NCBI RefSeq assembly: GCF_022605165.1
Contig: NC_063070.1
Span: forward strand, 1,364,001-1,428,000
Source of the DNA: Purpureocillium takamizusanense
Lineage: Eukaryota > Ascomycota > Sordariomycetes > Hypocreales > Ophiocordycipitaceae
Length of the DNA: 64,000 bases
Reading direction: 5' to 3'
The translations under genes and the position numbers were made by a program. Position 1 is the first letter of the stretch; each line of letters starts with the position of its first letter. The notes below the pieces were generated by a model. It had not been told where the DNA came from and searched no databases. It was given only the letters and a program-made list of their open reading frames with translations. Positions 48,282-59,710 of the stretch are shown one piece after another.

Positions 48282-51200
48282 CTACTGAGCGATGCTCTCC
48301 GGGCTCATCATGCCGATCGTGTCGTCCTTGTCGGTCTGACTGGTGCCTGCCTGGCTCTGCATGCTGTCCGTCCGCTCCATTCCGGCGCCCAGCGCGAGGA
48401 CGGCGGGGTTTGGCGCTGTAGTGCCATTGGGCAGATTGGCCGCCGACTTTTTGACGGGAGTGTTGTTGGCTGACCCGCCCGTCTTGTCCGAGGCGGCGTT
48501 TGCTTTGGCCTCGGCCGCCGCCGCCAGCTCCATCTTCTTCTTCTTCTTGGCCAGCGCCAGCTGTTCCTTGGGTGGGCGCTTCTGAGCAGACATGATCTTG
48601 CCGCTCGCGCCGAGTCGAGGCCGGGGTTTCCTCTGCTTAACGGGGAGGTCCTCATCTTCCACCAGAGGTTGGTCGCCGTTAGCGTGCAGCTTGGCAAGGA
48701 AGAAATTCTTGACCAGGCCAATCTGGTCCTGGATGTTCTCTTTGGTGACCGGGTCCGCGGGCGCCAGGGCCTCGAACATGTCCGCCGTGCCTCCCGCGGT
48801 GGTCTGCGACTGCATCTGGTATTGATTCCGCACCCGGCTGTGCAGCAGGTGAAACGGCACGGCGAAAGAATCAAGGCCCATCTCCTTGTCGAGGCCGAGC
48901 GCGCGGAAGCCAAAGAAGTCTTCACCAAGGTCGTCGGCAAAGTCGCCGCTCGTAAACTGCTCGCTGCCGTCGTTGAAAGCACCAGCACCGTCAGCGCCAG
49001 CCTCGGCCGAGAGCGCCGGCCGCAGGAGATCCGTCAGGTGCAGCTTCATCCTCTCATGTAGGGCGCCGAGCTTGCTGCTGAGTCGGTCGACGTCGTCCTT
49101 GACGTAGGCATCCAGTGATGGCACGTCGTGGCCGTTCTCTTCTAGAGTGTGCAGAAGCACTTCCTCAGCGGTGAAGCGCGGCCGGACTTCAGGGCCGGAG
49201 GGAGTCTGCACAGTCATCCTCTCTGCCTCGCGGTATACTTGGAACGTGCGAGTAATGGTCTGGAAGTAATCGGCCGCGATGCCGGTCAGTGCGTCGATCG
49301 CAGAGGGCTGCAACTCCTCAAAGCCCGTGTGGTAGAGAATCTTCGCCACAGACCGTTTCAGCGCGTCTTGACAGGTGTGCGGCGCCATAACAGGCCCGTC
49401 ATCGGCAATGAAGTGCGGTTCAATATCCTGCTCGACAAAGGGCACCGTGTTGGACTTGGGAAACTGATTGGTGTACACCTGCGACTGAACCTGCATCTGC
49501 TTGATGACAGAAATCTTGGTCGCAAGCTTCCGTGTTTCCTGGATCTGATGGATGTTGTCGTCCATCTTTTTGGTCAGTCGGCTTTGAGGCGCGACAAAGG
49601 ACCCCGCCGGCACGAGGCGCAGGAACTCCTCGTGCTGGTTGATGACCTGGCCCTCGCCATCTTCGATCCACTGTAGGTTCGACTGGATGTCCGGGATGCT
49701 GCTGAGGGCGTCGTAGTAATCGGGAAGGACTCGTTCGGCTTCTTCCTCAATCCCCTCCGCCAGCGTCTCGGGCGCCTTGTTGGTTGCCGCCTTTGCAACG
49801 CTCAGGGGGCCGCCGAGATGTGGGTGGTTCGCGATGCCGAGCGCTTCGGCCTCCTTTTGGTTCTTCAAAAAGTGCCTCATGCCAGCCTTGCTTCGAAGAA
49901 GAGCGGGCGCGTCGGCGTTCAGGTTGTTGTCCTTGAACAGTTGATGCCGCTCTTTGGCAACGAGAGCGCGGTCCTTCTTGGTCGTCTGCTTCCACACCTT
50001 GTACTCGTCGTCTTCATAGGCCTGCTCGACGGCCTCACCGAAAGCAGAATTCAAGGCCATGCCGTTCAAGCTCGGACCATCGATGTCCATGGCATCCACG
50101 TTGCTCGCGATGCCCGAATGGCCGTTGATGGCGCCGCTCGGGGTGATGGAGCCGCCGATTGGGGTTCCAAACCCGTTGCTCCCGTCGACGGCCTCCGACC
50201 CTTCGCGACCATGCTTCCCCAAGAGGCCGTTGAGCTGCAGGATAGGCTTCTGGTCGACGACAGGCGTCTCTTCCTTTTGATCGCTTGGGGCCTTCCGCGA
50301 CTTGTTGGCACCTTTGGTGGCTGCCTTGCGGCCGCGAGACGACATTATCGGCTCGTCGTCGCTGTCGTCGCCATTGTCGTCGTCGCCACCGTTCTGTTTC
50401 CGTCGCTCCTCGGCTTCCACTTCGGCGCGAGACCGGATTGCAAGATCTGGAATGAGCGGAATGAGCTTCTCGGCCTCTTTTCTCATGCCATTTGCCATGC
50501 GGCGAAACGGGTGGTTCATGTCCTGGTTGTACTTGAGGCAGTTGTCCCATATCAGATTCAGGTCTGCGACAAAGTCCGCCTTGGACTTGTACGTCAGCGA
50601 CTTGAGTTTCTTCGTCATCGTGCCCAAGTCCATGGGGTTCTTGATAACTGTGCGCATTGTCAGCTTCTCATGTCGCGCCTTCGTCTCGAGTGTGCGCCTA
50701 CAGTTGTAATAGTCAGGGGCGTCCCTCTTGTTGACACGCGTCAAAAAGGGCGTAGAGTGTTCCGTGTGCGCCTTGAGCTCGGTCAAGACCTTCTCGAGAG
50801 CCTCATACAGCTCCTCCTGGTTTACGTTCTCCTCGCTTGCCCATTTACTCCGATTCTTGCGCACCTCGTTCATGAGCAGGCGCAGCTCCGCGTCCGAGGC
50901 ACGGACCTGATCGCGCTTCATGTCGATTCTGGCAATGAGATGTTTGAGAGTAAGGCTGGATGCGCCGAGATTTGCGCTGCTGAGAGAACCTTGCCCGGCT
51001 GCCTGAGCACCCACATTGGAAGTATTATGGTCCATCTCAGCCTGGAGTTGCTTCTCCGAGTCTTCTAGCCGTTGCTGCTCGAGCATGGCTGTCCGGTCGT
51101 TTTCGAGTGTGTGGAATATGGTGTGAAAGCTCCTGCGCGCGGCTTCCTCGGTGGCAAGCCGCGCCTCTTCAAGCTTCTTGATGCCATCGTCGCCTGGCTT

Positions 51201-51770
51201 GTCCTTGAATGGTAGGCCGTCCGGCCCCTTGGTCTTGTCCCCGTGTCTTGGAGAATTCACCGAGTGCACTGGAGAGCTGCCGGACTTGGAGGGGGAGAGG
51301 AGGGAACTCGCGGCGGCGACGGCCGCGTTCTGGGGCTTGGACGCGGACGCAGGCTCCGAGCCTTCCTCGTCGTCGTCGTCTTCGTCGTCATAATTGTCTT
51401 CGTCGATGGCGCGTTTGGCCTTCTTGCGCGGCGGCTCTTTGATTGGTTCGTGGTCGGTCGTGGGCGGCAGGGTGACGGTCGGGGTGGGGGGTTGGCGCCG
51501 GAGCGCCGCAATCGCGTCGACATTGTACGAACCGTCATCGGCAAACAACAGCGCGACCTTGTCCTCGGTTTTGCGATACAGGTCGGCGAAGAGAGCGCGC
51601 CGGTTCTCCTCCTCGATGTCGACTGATGCCTCAGGCATCAACCCGATGATGTTGTCGACAGGGGTCTGGGTGCGCGCCGGGCCATCGTCGAGGTGATGCA
51701 AAGAGCGACTGCTGTTTGTATGCTGCAAGGCGGGAGGCGGCCAGGCTGGCTGGCCGTTGGGGAGAGACAT
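48282..51770 (-). CDS. spt7: SAGA complex subunit Spt7 (bromodomain)
   Basis: Open from 51770 to 48282, but a 54-nt intron (50701-50648, gtaggc...cacag) is predicted. Removing it gives 1144 aa and rebuilds [19 protein letters not shown]. Retaining it inserts 18 residues at the same place without a stop. Spt7 is a core scaffold of the SAGA histone acetyltransferase/coactivator. The N-terminal region has an acidic basic-charged block ([24 protein letters not shown]). The bromodomain lies at about 320-410 ([41 protein letters not shown]). A histone-fold region lies at about 780-840 ([32 protein letters not shown]), the partner of Ada1-type subunits. The C-terminus is Lys/Ala-rich ([20 protein letters not shown]). 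The start at 51770 is the only early ATG. Confidence 0.93.
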   Translation of the reverse strand: MSLPNGQPAWPPPALQHTNSSRSLHHLDDGPARTQTPVDNIIGLMPEASVDIEEENRRALFADLYRKTEDKVALLFADDGSYNVDAIAALRRQPPTPTVTLPPTTDHEPIKEPPRKKAKRAIDEDNYDDEDDDDEEGSEPASASKPQNAAVAAASSLLSPSKSGSSPVHSVNSPRHGDKTKGPDGLPFKDKPGDDGIKKLEEARLATEEAARRSFHTIFHTLENDRTAMLEQQRLEDSEKQLQAEMDHNTSNVGAQAAGQGSLSSANLGASSLTLKHLIARIDMKRDQVRASDAELRLLMNEVRKNRSKWASEENVNQEELYEALEKVLTELKAHTEHSTPFLTRVNKRDAPDYYNCRRTLETKARHEKLTMRTVIKNPMDLGTMTKKLKSLTYKSKADFVADLNLIWDNCLKYNQDMNHPFRRMANGMRKEAEKLIPLIPDLAIRSRAEVEAEERRKQNGGDDDNGDDSDDEPIMSSRGRKAATKGANKSRKAPSDQKEETPVVDQKPILQLNGLLGKHGREGSEAVDGSNGFGTPIGGSITPSGAINGHSGIASNVDAMDIDGPSLNGMALNSAFGEAVEQAYEDDEYKVWKQTTKKDRALVAKERHQLFKDNNLNADAPALLRSKAGMRHFLKNQKEAEALGIANHPHLGGPLSVAKAATNKAPETLAEGIEEEAERVLPDYYDALSSIPDIQSNLQWIEDGEGQVINQHEEFLRLVPAGSFVAPQSRLTKKMDDNIHQIQETRKLATKISVIKQMQVQSQVYTNQFPKSNTVPFVEQDIEPHFIADDGPVMAPHTCQDALKRSVAKILYHTGFEELQPSAIDALTGIAADYFQTITRTFQVYREAERMTVQTPSGPEVRPRFTAEEVLLHTLEENGHDVPSLDAYVKDDVDRLSSKLGALHERMKLHLTDLLRPALSAEAGADGAGAFNDGSEQFTSGDFADDLGEDFFGFRALGLDKEMGLDSFAVPFHLLHSRVRNQYQMQSQTTAGGTADMFEALAPADPVTKENIQDQIGLVKNFFLAKLHANGDQPLVEDEDLPVKQRKPRPRLGASGKIMSAQKRPPKEQLALAKKKKKMELAAAAEAKANAASDKTGGSANNTPVKKSAANLPNGTTAPNPAVLALGAGMERTDSMQSQAGTSQTDKDDTIGMMSPESIAQ

Positions 51771-53030
51771 TTCGGGCCCGTGGCGATGAAAGCGACGACA
51801 CGGCGCGTTGTCGCCATGCGCGTGTGGTGCGCTCGCGTAGGGCCGGGACGGTGGGGATTGGAAACGTCAAAGGAGCATCGGTGGAAAGAGCGGCTTCGAC
51901 ATAGATGGAGGGCGCAATTTCGCGACGATCGACGTTGCGCCGGCGGAGCTTTGATGGCTCGCGTTTGGAGCGATTTGGCTGCGTATCGACGGATGAGGTT
52001 GAGGATGATGGTTTGGTGCACCCTGCTCCGTACAGGTGCCAGAGCGGGACTTTCCCACCCCCGGAGGGGGACAGAGACCAGTGCTGGGCAGGGTACCGTA
52101 GGGCGGGTGCCGGTACCTGCGCCAGCGAGACCGAGCGATCGAACCGCAGCAACACGAGCAGCCAGGAAAACCTAGCTCTCGAGCTGCAAGCTTGCAAATC
52201 GCGGCTAAATTCTGAGTTCACAATCATAGATTTGAATATCGTAAATCTCGTCGACCGGCTGCGCCGTCGATGCGGACATCAAAAAGCAGGTACCTGGGGC
52301 CGGGTCAGGTACCTTGGGGGCCCGCTGGCACCCATGATGCGCGCACGGAAGCGCCGCCAAGGTCATGGGAGGCGTCACGTGACAAAGCGCTGCTGAACCA
52401 GCGCAGGGGCCCGTTCTCTACCGTCAAAGCAGAGGTTGCGCCGTGCCTCGCCGTCACAGAGGCCCCAGAAGGCCGAAAATGAAGATCAAAAGAGGCCCAC
52501 TACTTCACAAAAAATCGGCGACAGTCGTGCATCCTGCAGTTAGCAAAATCGCTTATTGGTGGTGCCAGTGCGACGTGCGCGAAAGATGGATTTATTTCTC
52601 AGGTACTTCGTGCTTTTGCTGTACCCTCTCTCCACAGCATTGGGCTGCCCCTACTGTTCCGGTACGTACCTAGTAGGTACTAACGGGCTGGAGCGAGGCG
52701 ACAGAGGCTCCAGTAGCTGATCCCTGCCCCTGCGCCGTGTCACAGCGCCTTCCAAGGTTGCCCGACGCAGCTGCTCTTGAGGTGGCCATAGCTTCCCGGT
52801 CAGCCAACTCCACGACAGCTTTCTTGCGCCGCACCACTTACGCCGCCGTACTGCCTCGCCTCACCCATTTCTTCCCATCCGTCTGCGCGGGCGACACTCG
52901 AGTGGCTCCAGGGTTCACCGATCAGATCTAATCTCGGCTCGAGGGGTACCGCGGCCACCTCAGCGGTGGTGGCAAACACAAGAATCGGACGGTCCCCGCG
53001 CTGCGGACACGTCGGTGCGACGGCCTCGAG
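51771..53030. promoter_or_regulatory. divergent promoter, Spt7 / VanZ-like
   Basis: Head-to-head 1.26-kb region. Frames here are short and contradictory. No coding or RNA feature was recognised. Confidence 0.45.
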
Positions 53031-53697
53031 ATGCGAATAAGGCTACCCTTTGCAGGTTAGTTGCCACAAGCCGACCGCGATAGTTGCAGCACGTAGCATT
53101 AACGCAGCCATCCCAGGTGTCTTCCTGCTCCTGCTCCTACTCGCAGGCTACGCCGGCCTCTCCACGCTGCAGCTCGGCGATTATGTGAACGACAAGGTCC
53201 TCCACCTTGTAACCTTCTTTGCCCTCACCATTGTTTTCTACTGGATTGTCGATACAAACCGCCGACGCACCCTCAACATGACGCTCATTGTATGCACCCT
53301 TATCCTCGGAGTGGGGTCCGAGTTTGTGCAGAGCTTCCTCCCCAACGATCGCGAGTTCGACATATACGATATCGTGGCAAACGTGGTGGGGAGCCTCGCG
53401 GGGCTGGGACTGTGCTCTTGGTACCACAAACGCATGCTTGAGCGAAGAAGGCAGCGCAAGACGTACAACGCCGTCCCTGGCGAGGACGCGGACGACGTCG
53501 AGCTCGGCGAGGACCACGAGACGGGCGTGACTGACGGACCGTCTCGTGGCATGACACTAGAGGAGGAAGTAGACAACTGGGATGAGCATGCGCCCGATGA
53601 TTGGGACGATGGTGACGCCGCCCAGCAGCCTGGAGCGACAGCCACCAGAGAGCCGGACCCTGTCGACATTGGAGACGCCAAAAGACGAACAGATTGA
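53031..53697 (+). CDS. VanZ-like membrane protein
   Basis: Exons 53031-53055 and 53117-53697 give 201 aa. The 25-nt first exon (MRIRLPFAG across the joint) supplies a family-like N-terminus; the 61-nt intron starts gttagt and ends cccag. Hydrophobic helices lie at about 8-25, 40-60, 70-88 and 100-120. The VanZ pattern is visible: NDKVLHLVTFFALTIVFYW and GSEFVQSFLPNDREFDIYDIVANVVGSLAGLGL. The C-terminal half is cytosolic, acidic and disordered (GEDADDVELGEDHET, EEEVDNWDEHAPDDW). VanZ-like proteins are known from bacteria (glycopeptide tolerance) and widespread in fungi, where the function is unknown. Confidence 0.86.
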
Positions 53698-53981
53698 GGA
53701 TTCGTCGCCACCAGTTGCGACGAACCTGGCGGCTGGTCTTTGCCTGTATGCGATAACGACAATGCGACGCTGTTTCGGGCGTTGGGTTTATATCGACTGC
53801 GAGGATGGGAACTCACATAGCGGATTGTATGATCAACGAATAAGCGAATTGAACGCCATGGTATTTCTGCCTGCCCATACGCCATGCTAATGCCCATGAT
53901 CTCACAACGCAGCTTCCACTATTACTGTCTCGATCTGTTGCGCGGCTTTGCGGGGTCTGGAATCGAACCCTCCCTCCATCT
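53698..53981. other. short convergent spacer
   Basis: 284 bases between the VanZ-like stop and the stop of the 226-aa gene. It holds a B-box-like ggttcgattcc on the minus strand that does not fold into a tRNA (see rejected items). Confidence 0.5.
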
Positions 53982-54662
53982 TCAGACTCCCACAATGCAG
54001 CTGCTTTCCGAATGATCGGGCGTGCCACAGGAACACGGTCGCGGCGGGCCCGTACGTGGCCTGCTCCTAAGTGACGTTGACAGAGCCTTGGCGAGGTGTG
54101 CACGCTCCGCCTCTGTCACCGGCTGCTGGGACATCAGCGCGCCACTGGCCATGGGCACGTGCTTGTCGGGTCCAGTAGTCTTGGTCGACGGTCGGATTTT
54201 TCTGGCCCTTGCCTTTCTCTTGCCTCGGCGAGCCATGGCCCTTCTTCCGAATATCGCTCTCAGTGTCATTTCCTTCACTCGGCGGATCCATCGCGCAGAC
54301 TCTGACTGGAGAGGTACTGGATGGTATTCGGGGAACAGCGGTGCTTTGTCGCTGGCAATTTCTTGGCTCCATCTTTCGGTAGTGGAATCTGTGTCGCTCG
54401 ATTTGTCCAGCGTCGGCCTGTCTGCCAGATTGTCCTCGTCCAATGCCACAGGTGGAGCGCCATCCTGCATGAACGCCGGGGCCGCACTCAGGGCCAATCT
54501 GGGGGATCCAGGGGTGTTAGACGCGGAGGTGTCGAAGTAGCCCGAATCGCGGCACTCCGCAGAAATGGCGGGTCGAGTCACTCCAGCAGCAAGATTCGGC
54601 TGTGGTCCGCAGACAGCGATAGCGGGCGTCGCCTCGGAGCCGGAGTGCTTTGCAGCAGTCAT
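53982..54662 (-). CDS. hypothetical basic protein, 226 aa
   Basis: Single-exon frame starting at ATG 54662. It is polar and probably disordered, with short patterns GYFDTSASNTPGSPRLALSA (about 41-60) and DEDNLADRPTLDKSSDTDS. A strongly basic block (RRAMARRGKRKARARKIRP, about 140-158) looks like a nuclear-localisation signal, and MSQQPVTEAERAHLAKALST is a possible helix. It ends CGTPDHSESSCIVGV. There is no signal peptide or membrane segment and I cannot name a family. It is divergent from prefoldin 3 across 0.7 kb. Existence is supported by frame length and composition only, not by splice junctions. Confidence 0.55.
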   Translation of the reverse strand: MTAAKHSGSEATPAIAVCGPQPNLAAGVTRPAISAECRDSGYFDTSASNTPGSPRLALSAAPAFMQDGAPPVALDEDNLADRPTLDKSSDTDSTTERWSQEIASDKAPLFPEYHPVPLQSESARWIRRVKEMTLRAIFGRRAMARRGKRKARARKIRPSTKTTGPDKHVPMASGALMSQQPVTEAERAHLAKALSTSLRSRPRTGPPRPCSCGTPDHSESSCIVGV

Positions 54663-55359
54663 TGTGGGTGAACGGACAAGGTGATGGGATTAATATTGGC
54701 AACGACAGAATGCAGATTGATCGGATGAGACAGAAGACGCGCAGTCGATAGGTCGTCTCTCGCTGTTTTATACATTCGTCTCTTAGGCTTTGTTGATCTT
54801 GGGGTACGTTTCCTGGCGTTGTTGAACTTTCTGCAAGCCGGAAGGCAGTTGGTACCATCGCCCGCCGGCGAAAGCTCCTCGCTGCCGGCTCATCGATGAC
54901 GCATGGAGCCAGATCGTGGCCGAAGGTTTGCTGCAGGGGAAGCATCGCTCGGACGGACGCAAAGATGAGAGCATAAACATGACTTGTGGTACAATATATA
55001 CTGTACTTTGCACGAAGTGAAGGACCGCAGCCGGCTCAACAACGCCCCCTGACTCTGCTCGACAGCGCTGTGCCAAGGCTGTGACATCTGTGGCTTCTCG
55101 CCCACGAAATCCAAAGTCTATCACAATTGCGCCGCCAGTTCTGGGTTTCGGAGTCGCCAGCTGGCGATCATGCGTCGCTGGAGCTTAAGTCACGACCTTA
55201 CCCTAGACAAGCGCGGTCAAGGTGAGCCAAGGACCTCGGTGTGCCTACCCCACCATGACCTCGCTCACCGAGGCGGGCAGCCCACTGGGGAATGTCGACA
55301 GCTGCAAAAGCTCCAAGCTGCATCTCCACAGCGTCCCAAAGAGAGGTACGGCACCGACC
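54663..55359. promoter_or_regulatory. divergent promoter, 226-aa protein / prefoldin 3
   Basis: About 0.7 kb with no coding signal. It contains a tatata-like stretch near 54998-55005. Confidence 0.4.
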
Positions 55360-56277
55360 ATGGCGACCACAGACAAGGCGCCGGCTCAGAGGTAATTCTC
55401 AATTCTTGCAACGGGATACATGAGCCGCTCTTCAACTGACGAACTACCTGGCAGTGCCAAAGATGCGACGCCCACAAACCCGCGGGGGATCCCGTACGCG
55501 CCGTTCGTCGACAATGTCGAAGACTACGTCGCCACACGCCAGGATGTCGAGCCCACGCTGCGGAGCTTCCAGGAAATGATTTCGTGAGTTCTTGCGCGCC
55601 AATATTTGGGAGTCAAGGCCACGGGGGCTGGGACACTGTGTGGTAACCATGCGCAGGAAGTACCAGTTCATGGAGATGAACCTCCAACGACGGATGGGGG
55701 GACTGAAGGACAAGATACCCGACATTCAAAAGACGCTAGACACAGTTCAGTTCTTGAAGTCGAGAAAGGTACGACTGTCAACAGGAGGACGCGGCAGTCG
55801 CTGACCCTGAGAGCAGGACGAGATCGAGCCTATAGAATCCACCTTTGAGCTCAACGAGACGCTCTACGCCAGAGCGAACATTCCGCCTACGGACGAGGTT
55901 TACATTTGGCTAGGGGTGAGGCTGCTCCGCGGATCGTGGCCATGACGGACGAACGGATTGCTAACGCCCACAGGCCAACGTCATGCTCTCGTATCCGGTC
56001 GACGAAGCTGAAACGTTGCTGACGTCCAAGCTGTCGACGGCCAAAACGAGTTTGTCCAACTGCGAGGAGGACTTGGACTTTCTACGGGAACAGATTACGG
56101 TACGTCAACTACGGCCATGGCCACGCGCACTCGTGACTCGACAAAGCCACTGACTGATCGGCGTAGACTATGGAGGTTGCCATTGCGCGGGTATACAATT
56201 GGGAAGTCGTCCAGAAGCGAAAGGACAAGGCGAGCGAAGAAGAGGAGAAGACGCAGTCCAAGGAGAGTGAGCAATGA
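55360..56277 (+). CDS. prefoldin subunit 3 (Pac10/VBP1)
   Basis: Six exons (55360-55391, 55455-55583, 55657-55768, 55817-55915, 55974-56099, 56167-56277) give 202 aa. It is an alpha-type subunit of the hexameric prefoldin chaperone, which hands unfolded actin and tubulin to the CCT chaperonin. Landmarks: NPRGIPYAPFVDNVEDYV at the start, a first coiled-coil (LRSFQEMISKYQFMEMNLQRR, IPDIQKTLDTVQFL), the beta-hairpin linker ([33 protein letters not shown]) and a second coiled-coil (LLTSKLSTAKTSLSNCEEDLDFLREQ). The tail is charged. All five introns (48-67 nt) close in phase. Confidence 0.95.
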
Positions 56278-56660
56278 GTGCGAGCCGAGGTCGTAGAAAG
56301 GCTGCCTTGGATGCACAAATGATATCCTGTCTTGTACGCGGCTACAGCCCACGTCTGCCCGATAGAGGCGAATTAAATGATGACAAAAACGACAATTGTG
56401 ACCGACCTTGAGATGCTTGGACGATTTGTTTGATACGAACCATTATGCATCACGTTCTGGTTTCTGAAAGGGTCACGGTTCCCGAGCATGCAGAGGCAGA
56501 GACCCACTTTTGGCAAGTAACCCGATAGCTGCATATCAGAACGATTGATTTTCCAAGCTCCATCGCTCAGCGGGTCAGCAGCAGTAACCGCGATCAAGGC
56601 ATTTTGTTGGATGCAGGTGACATGTTCCTCAATCCTACATCGCTGAAAGTATGAGGAGGT
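56278..56660. other. short spacer between co-directional genes
   Basis: 3' side of prefoldin 3 and promoter of the PPR-like gene. Nothing else was seen. Confidence 0.5.
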
Positions 56661-59600
56661 ATGCTCAGCAATGCGACACGGGAGCTGGGGCGAAGATGGC
56701 CGTTGCAGGGCCGATCGCTTGCCGCCGCGTTCCTGGTAAGTCGTCTACGGTTCGATGTCGACAAAGGCCCGACTGACATTGCGACTTGCAGACACCGAGA
56801 GGGCAGCCGTCTCGCCGGGGGACCATACGTGCAGCGACATCACAGGCGGTGGCCGTCGCAAGAGATGACACTGACGAGGTGTCTCGGAAACAGTCTTTGT
56901 TGGGCTCTCATTCGGAGACCATACAGGCCGCCGTTGACTACAAAGCTTCGAACCCGACTCGAGCGGCGCAAAACCATGCCGCAGCCCATGATGAAACGAC
57001 CGATGAGGCGCACATGACAGAATTCGGCCACGTTGATGGAGATCTACACGCAAGCAGTGGCAGACGGCCGGAGAAGCCTACGGCGCTTTCCAGGCGCCAC
57101 AAAGCCCACGACAACGAAATCGAAGCGAGCCAGCGTGTGGTTGAGATGACTACGGGCACGATACTGCGCAAGGTGCTTGGCAAGGAGAGTGACAGCGTTT
57201 ATTGGAAGAGAAAGGTTGCCGAGGCACGCAGCTTGAGGCTGCCCATCATTCTTCTGCAAATGATGATGCGGAACGAGGCCCAGCGCCATGGAGGAGGAAG
57301 TGCGCTGCTCCAGCTGCTCCCAGACGAGCTCGAGTGGCGCCGTCTTTTGAACCTCGTATGTAGGATGGGGTTCTCGGTGGAGCAGCTGGAAGAGTACCAG
57401 TACGTCTTGCAAGGGACGTCGGACGACGAACGGTGTCGTCGGCTTCTGGCATTGGAGGGCGCTGCCCCCATGTTCCTCTTTTCGTTTCTTGTGCGGTCCT
57501 CGTCCAGGCTGACCGATGTGCCGACCCTCGCCAAGCTGATCGACTCATGCCCAGCCTACTACGCGATTGGTAAACAAGGGCCACGCCGACACGGACGCGA
57601 ACATCCCACCGCCAGAACTGTGACCGAAAAAGCGCTACACCTGGGCCAGGACAAGTTCGAACTGATCATGCGCCTGCTCACTCGACAATGCCTGCGTATT
57701 GAGCCCAGACTTGTCGTCAGGCTGGCCGAGGTCGCCGCGCGGCACATCCAGAGCATCGCGACATACGCAGAGGAGCCCAGGAAATTGTTCGTGGTGCAAT
57801 GCGAGGTGTTCAACAAGTGTCTGCAGATATTCCGACCTCACGCGGGCGTACAGATGGCGCAGAGGTCGTTGCCAAACGCCTACTTCTGGGAGGCACAGAG
57901 GATCCTGCTTGCCATGTCTGACAGCCTGAACAAGCCGCTTCTACTTGACCGCGGGGGCTTCCGAGCCATTCGGGAGGTGTTGGCAGGCCAGCCAAAGAAC
58001 CAAGTTGAGATGCATAGCTCCACAAGACACGCACCCACATGGCCCCCTTATCTCCAACCTGGCGACGGTATGGACGAGAGGGCGGACCCAGAAGAGAACT
58101 GGAGCCGGACCGTGAGCGCCGGGATGCTCATGCAGGAGGCTGGGTTCTCCAAAGATGAGCACGATGACGCGCTGGACATTCTGCAGGGCATGACGACGGA
58201 CGGATCGCCCACAATTCAGCAGCGGTCTCTCATGAGAAGTGACCGCCACGTCGGCGTCTGGGAGGCGTCCATCCGGGCGACCAGAAATGCCCAAGAGGCG
58301 TGGGAGAGATTCCAAAACCCGCCTGAGCCGGGTGCAAAGCCTGGTCTGCAGCAGTACGCAGCCATGTTGGAGAAGCTGGTGCTCCGGGAGGCCGACACAA
58401 GCAGTCGCCTGCTTCCTGGGGACAAGGCGCTCAACTTTCCAACTCACCAGGAGGCCAACTTGGCAGAGTTTGAGCGCGCACGGATGCGGCCTCCTAGCGT
58501 GGCACAACTCTACCACCACATGCGACTCAACGGCGTCAAGCCGCGCGACAACTGCCTCCGGATTTTGGTTGCCAACGCAGAGTCGCTGGACACGGCGCAC
58601 AGGTACTTGCGCGAGAGCACAGAAAAGGGCAGAATCGTGCGGGCCCTGATGGCAGACGAGCCCGAGCGGGAGTCTCTTAGGGCAGTGCCCATGGGCCTCT
58701 TCGCGGCCTACATTCAGGCGTGCTCAAAAACAGAAGGTAAGCGGGGTGGGCGGCAGTTGATGCGCGTGGTTCGCCTGGCAGAGATGCGTCTCGACGCCGA
58801 TGACTCGCGTTGGAGCCCCTACATCTGGGGGCTCATCCTGAAGAACCTGTCCCAGCACCACCGGGCCCTGCGGATGTCACTTTCTGAGCAGGTGGACATG
58901 TTCCTCCACGTGGTCGAGCGAATCGAGCGCAGCCACGGGGTCCATCCATCTACGTTTGTGCAGCTTGCCAAGTGCATCCGCAAGGCAACGAGGCGTGAGG
59001 TCGTCAAGCTTGTGGCTGAGCTGGAGTCCGGCGAAGAGACAAAGCGCGGCTCTGTGCGGCAGTTGTACGACTGGCAAGCATCCGCATGTTCAAGCGCTGA
59101 CGGGCACCGCCTCTCCTCTGGCAAACCGCATTCGGTCCAGGCGAGGACGCCTTTGTCCCTGCTCAGCAGCGCCGCCGATCGCTTAAAGGAGACGTTCAGC
59201 AAGCTGGTGGAGCGTGAAAGCAAGAGCCGAGCGGTTCTGGATGCTCGAAATGTGGCGCCGCTGGAGAGGATAAGCGCGCGGATGGATCCCGTCCGAAGCG
59301 ACCATGTCCACGAGTACATGCTGTCGCTGGCGTTCGTTGGCGAGTTTGACGAAATGGCAAGGACGCTGCGGTGGGTGATGGAGCAGTGGGGCCAGGAGGA
59401 CGTGGTCGAGGCCATGGTCGGCCTGGATGAGCCCCCGACGCACGGCGATTTCCTGGAGGCGCTGTGCGCGTTCCGTTTCCTGGCAGAGCCCATGCTAGAC
59501 AGGGAGGAGGCCTCGAAGGTACGAGCGAGCGCGGCGGGCCTCCCACTGGGCTGGACGTGGCCGGACGACGAAGCTGTGGCGGCGTATGTCGAGATGCAGC

Positions 59601-59710
59601 ACGATGAGTCGATTGTTGCGCTGCGCCGCGTGCTCGACTGGGTGAGGGCGCGGCAGGCGGGCGGCAGAAGCGACGACGCGGGACAGGGTCGCGCGGCCAA
59701 TCAAAGGTAG
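56661..59710 (+). CDS. large helical, PPR-like probable mitochondrial protein
   Basis: Exons 56661-56735 and 56792-59710 give 997 aa; the 56-nt intron starts gtaagt and ends ttgcag. The first 45 residues are rich in Arg, Ala and Ser without acids (ATRELGRRWPLQGRSLAAAF), as in a mitochondrial presequence. The rest is almost wholly alpha-helical. Helix-pair segments resemble pentatricopeptide repeats, for example PSVAQLYHHMRLNGVKPRDNCLRILVAN and VPMGLFAAYIQACSKTEG, and HEYMLSLAFVGEFDEMARTLRWVM near the end. Fungal PPR proteins of this size usually act on mitochondrial mRNA stability or translation. No named orthologue could be assigned, and repeat boundaries need profile searches. Confidence 0.82.

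Noticed and set aside
53941..54030. tRNA-like sequence on the minus strand (ggttcgattcc B-box)
   Set aside because: The T-stem does not pair, no matching acceptor strand or A-box is found, and the upstream part codes for the end of the 226-aa protein.
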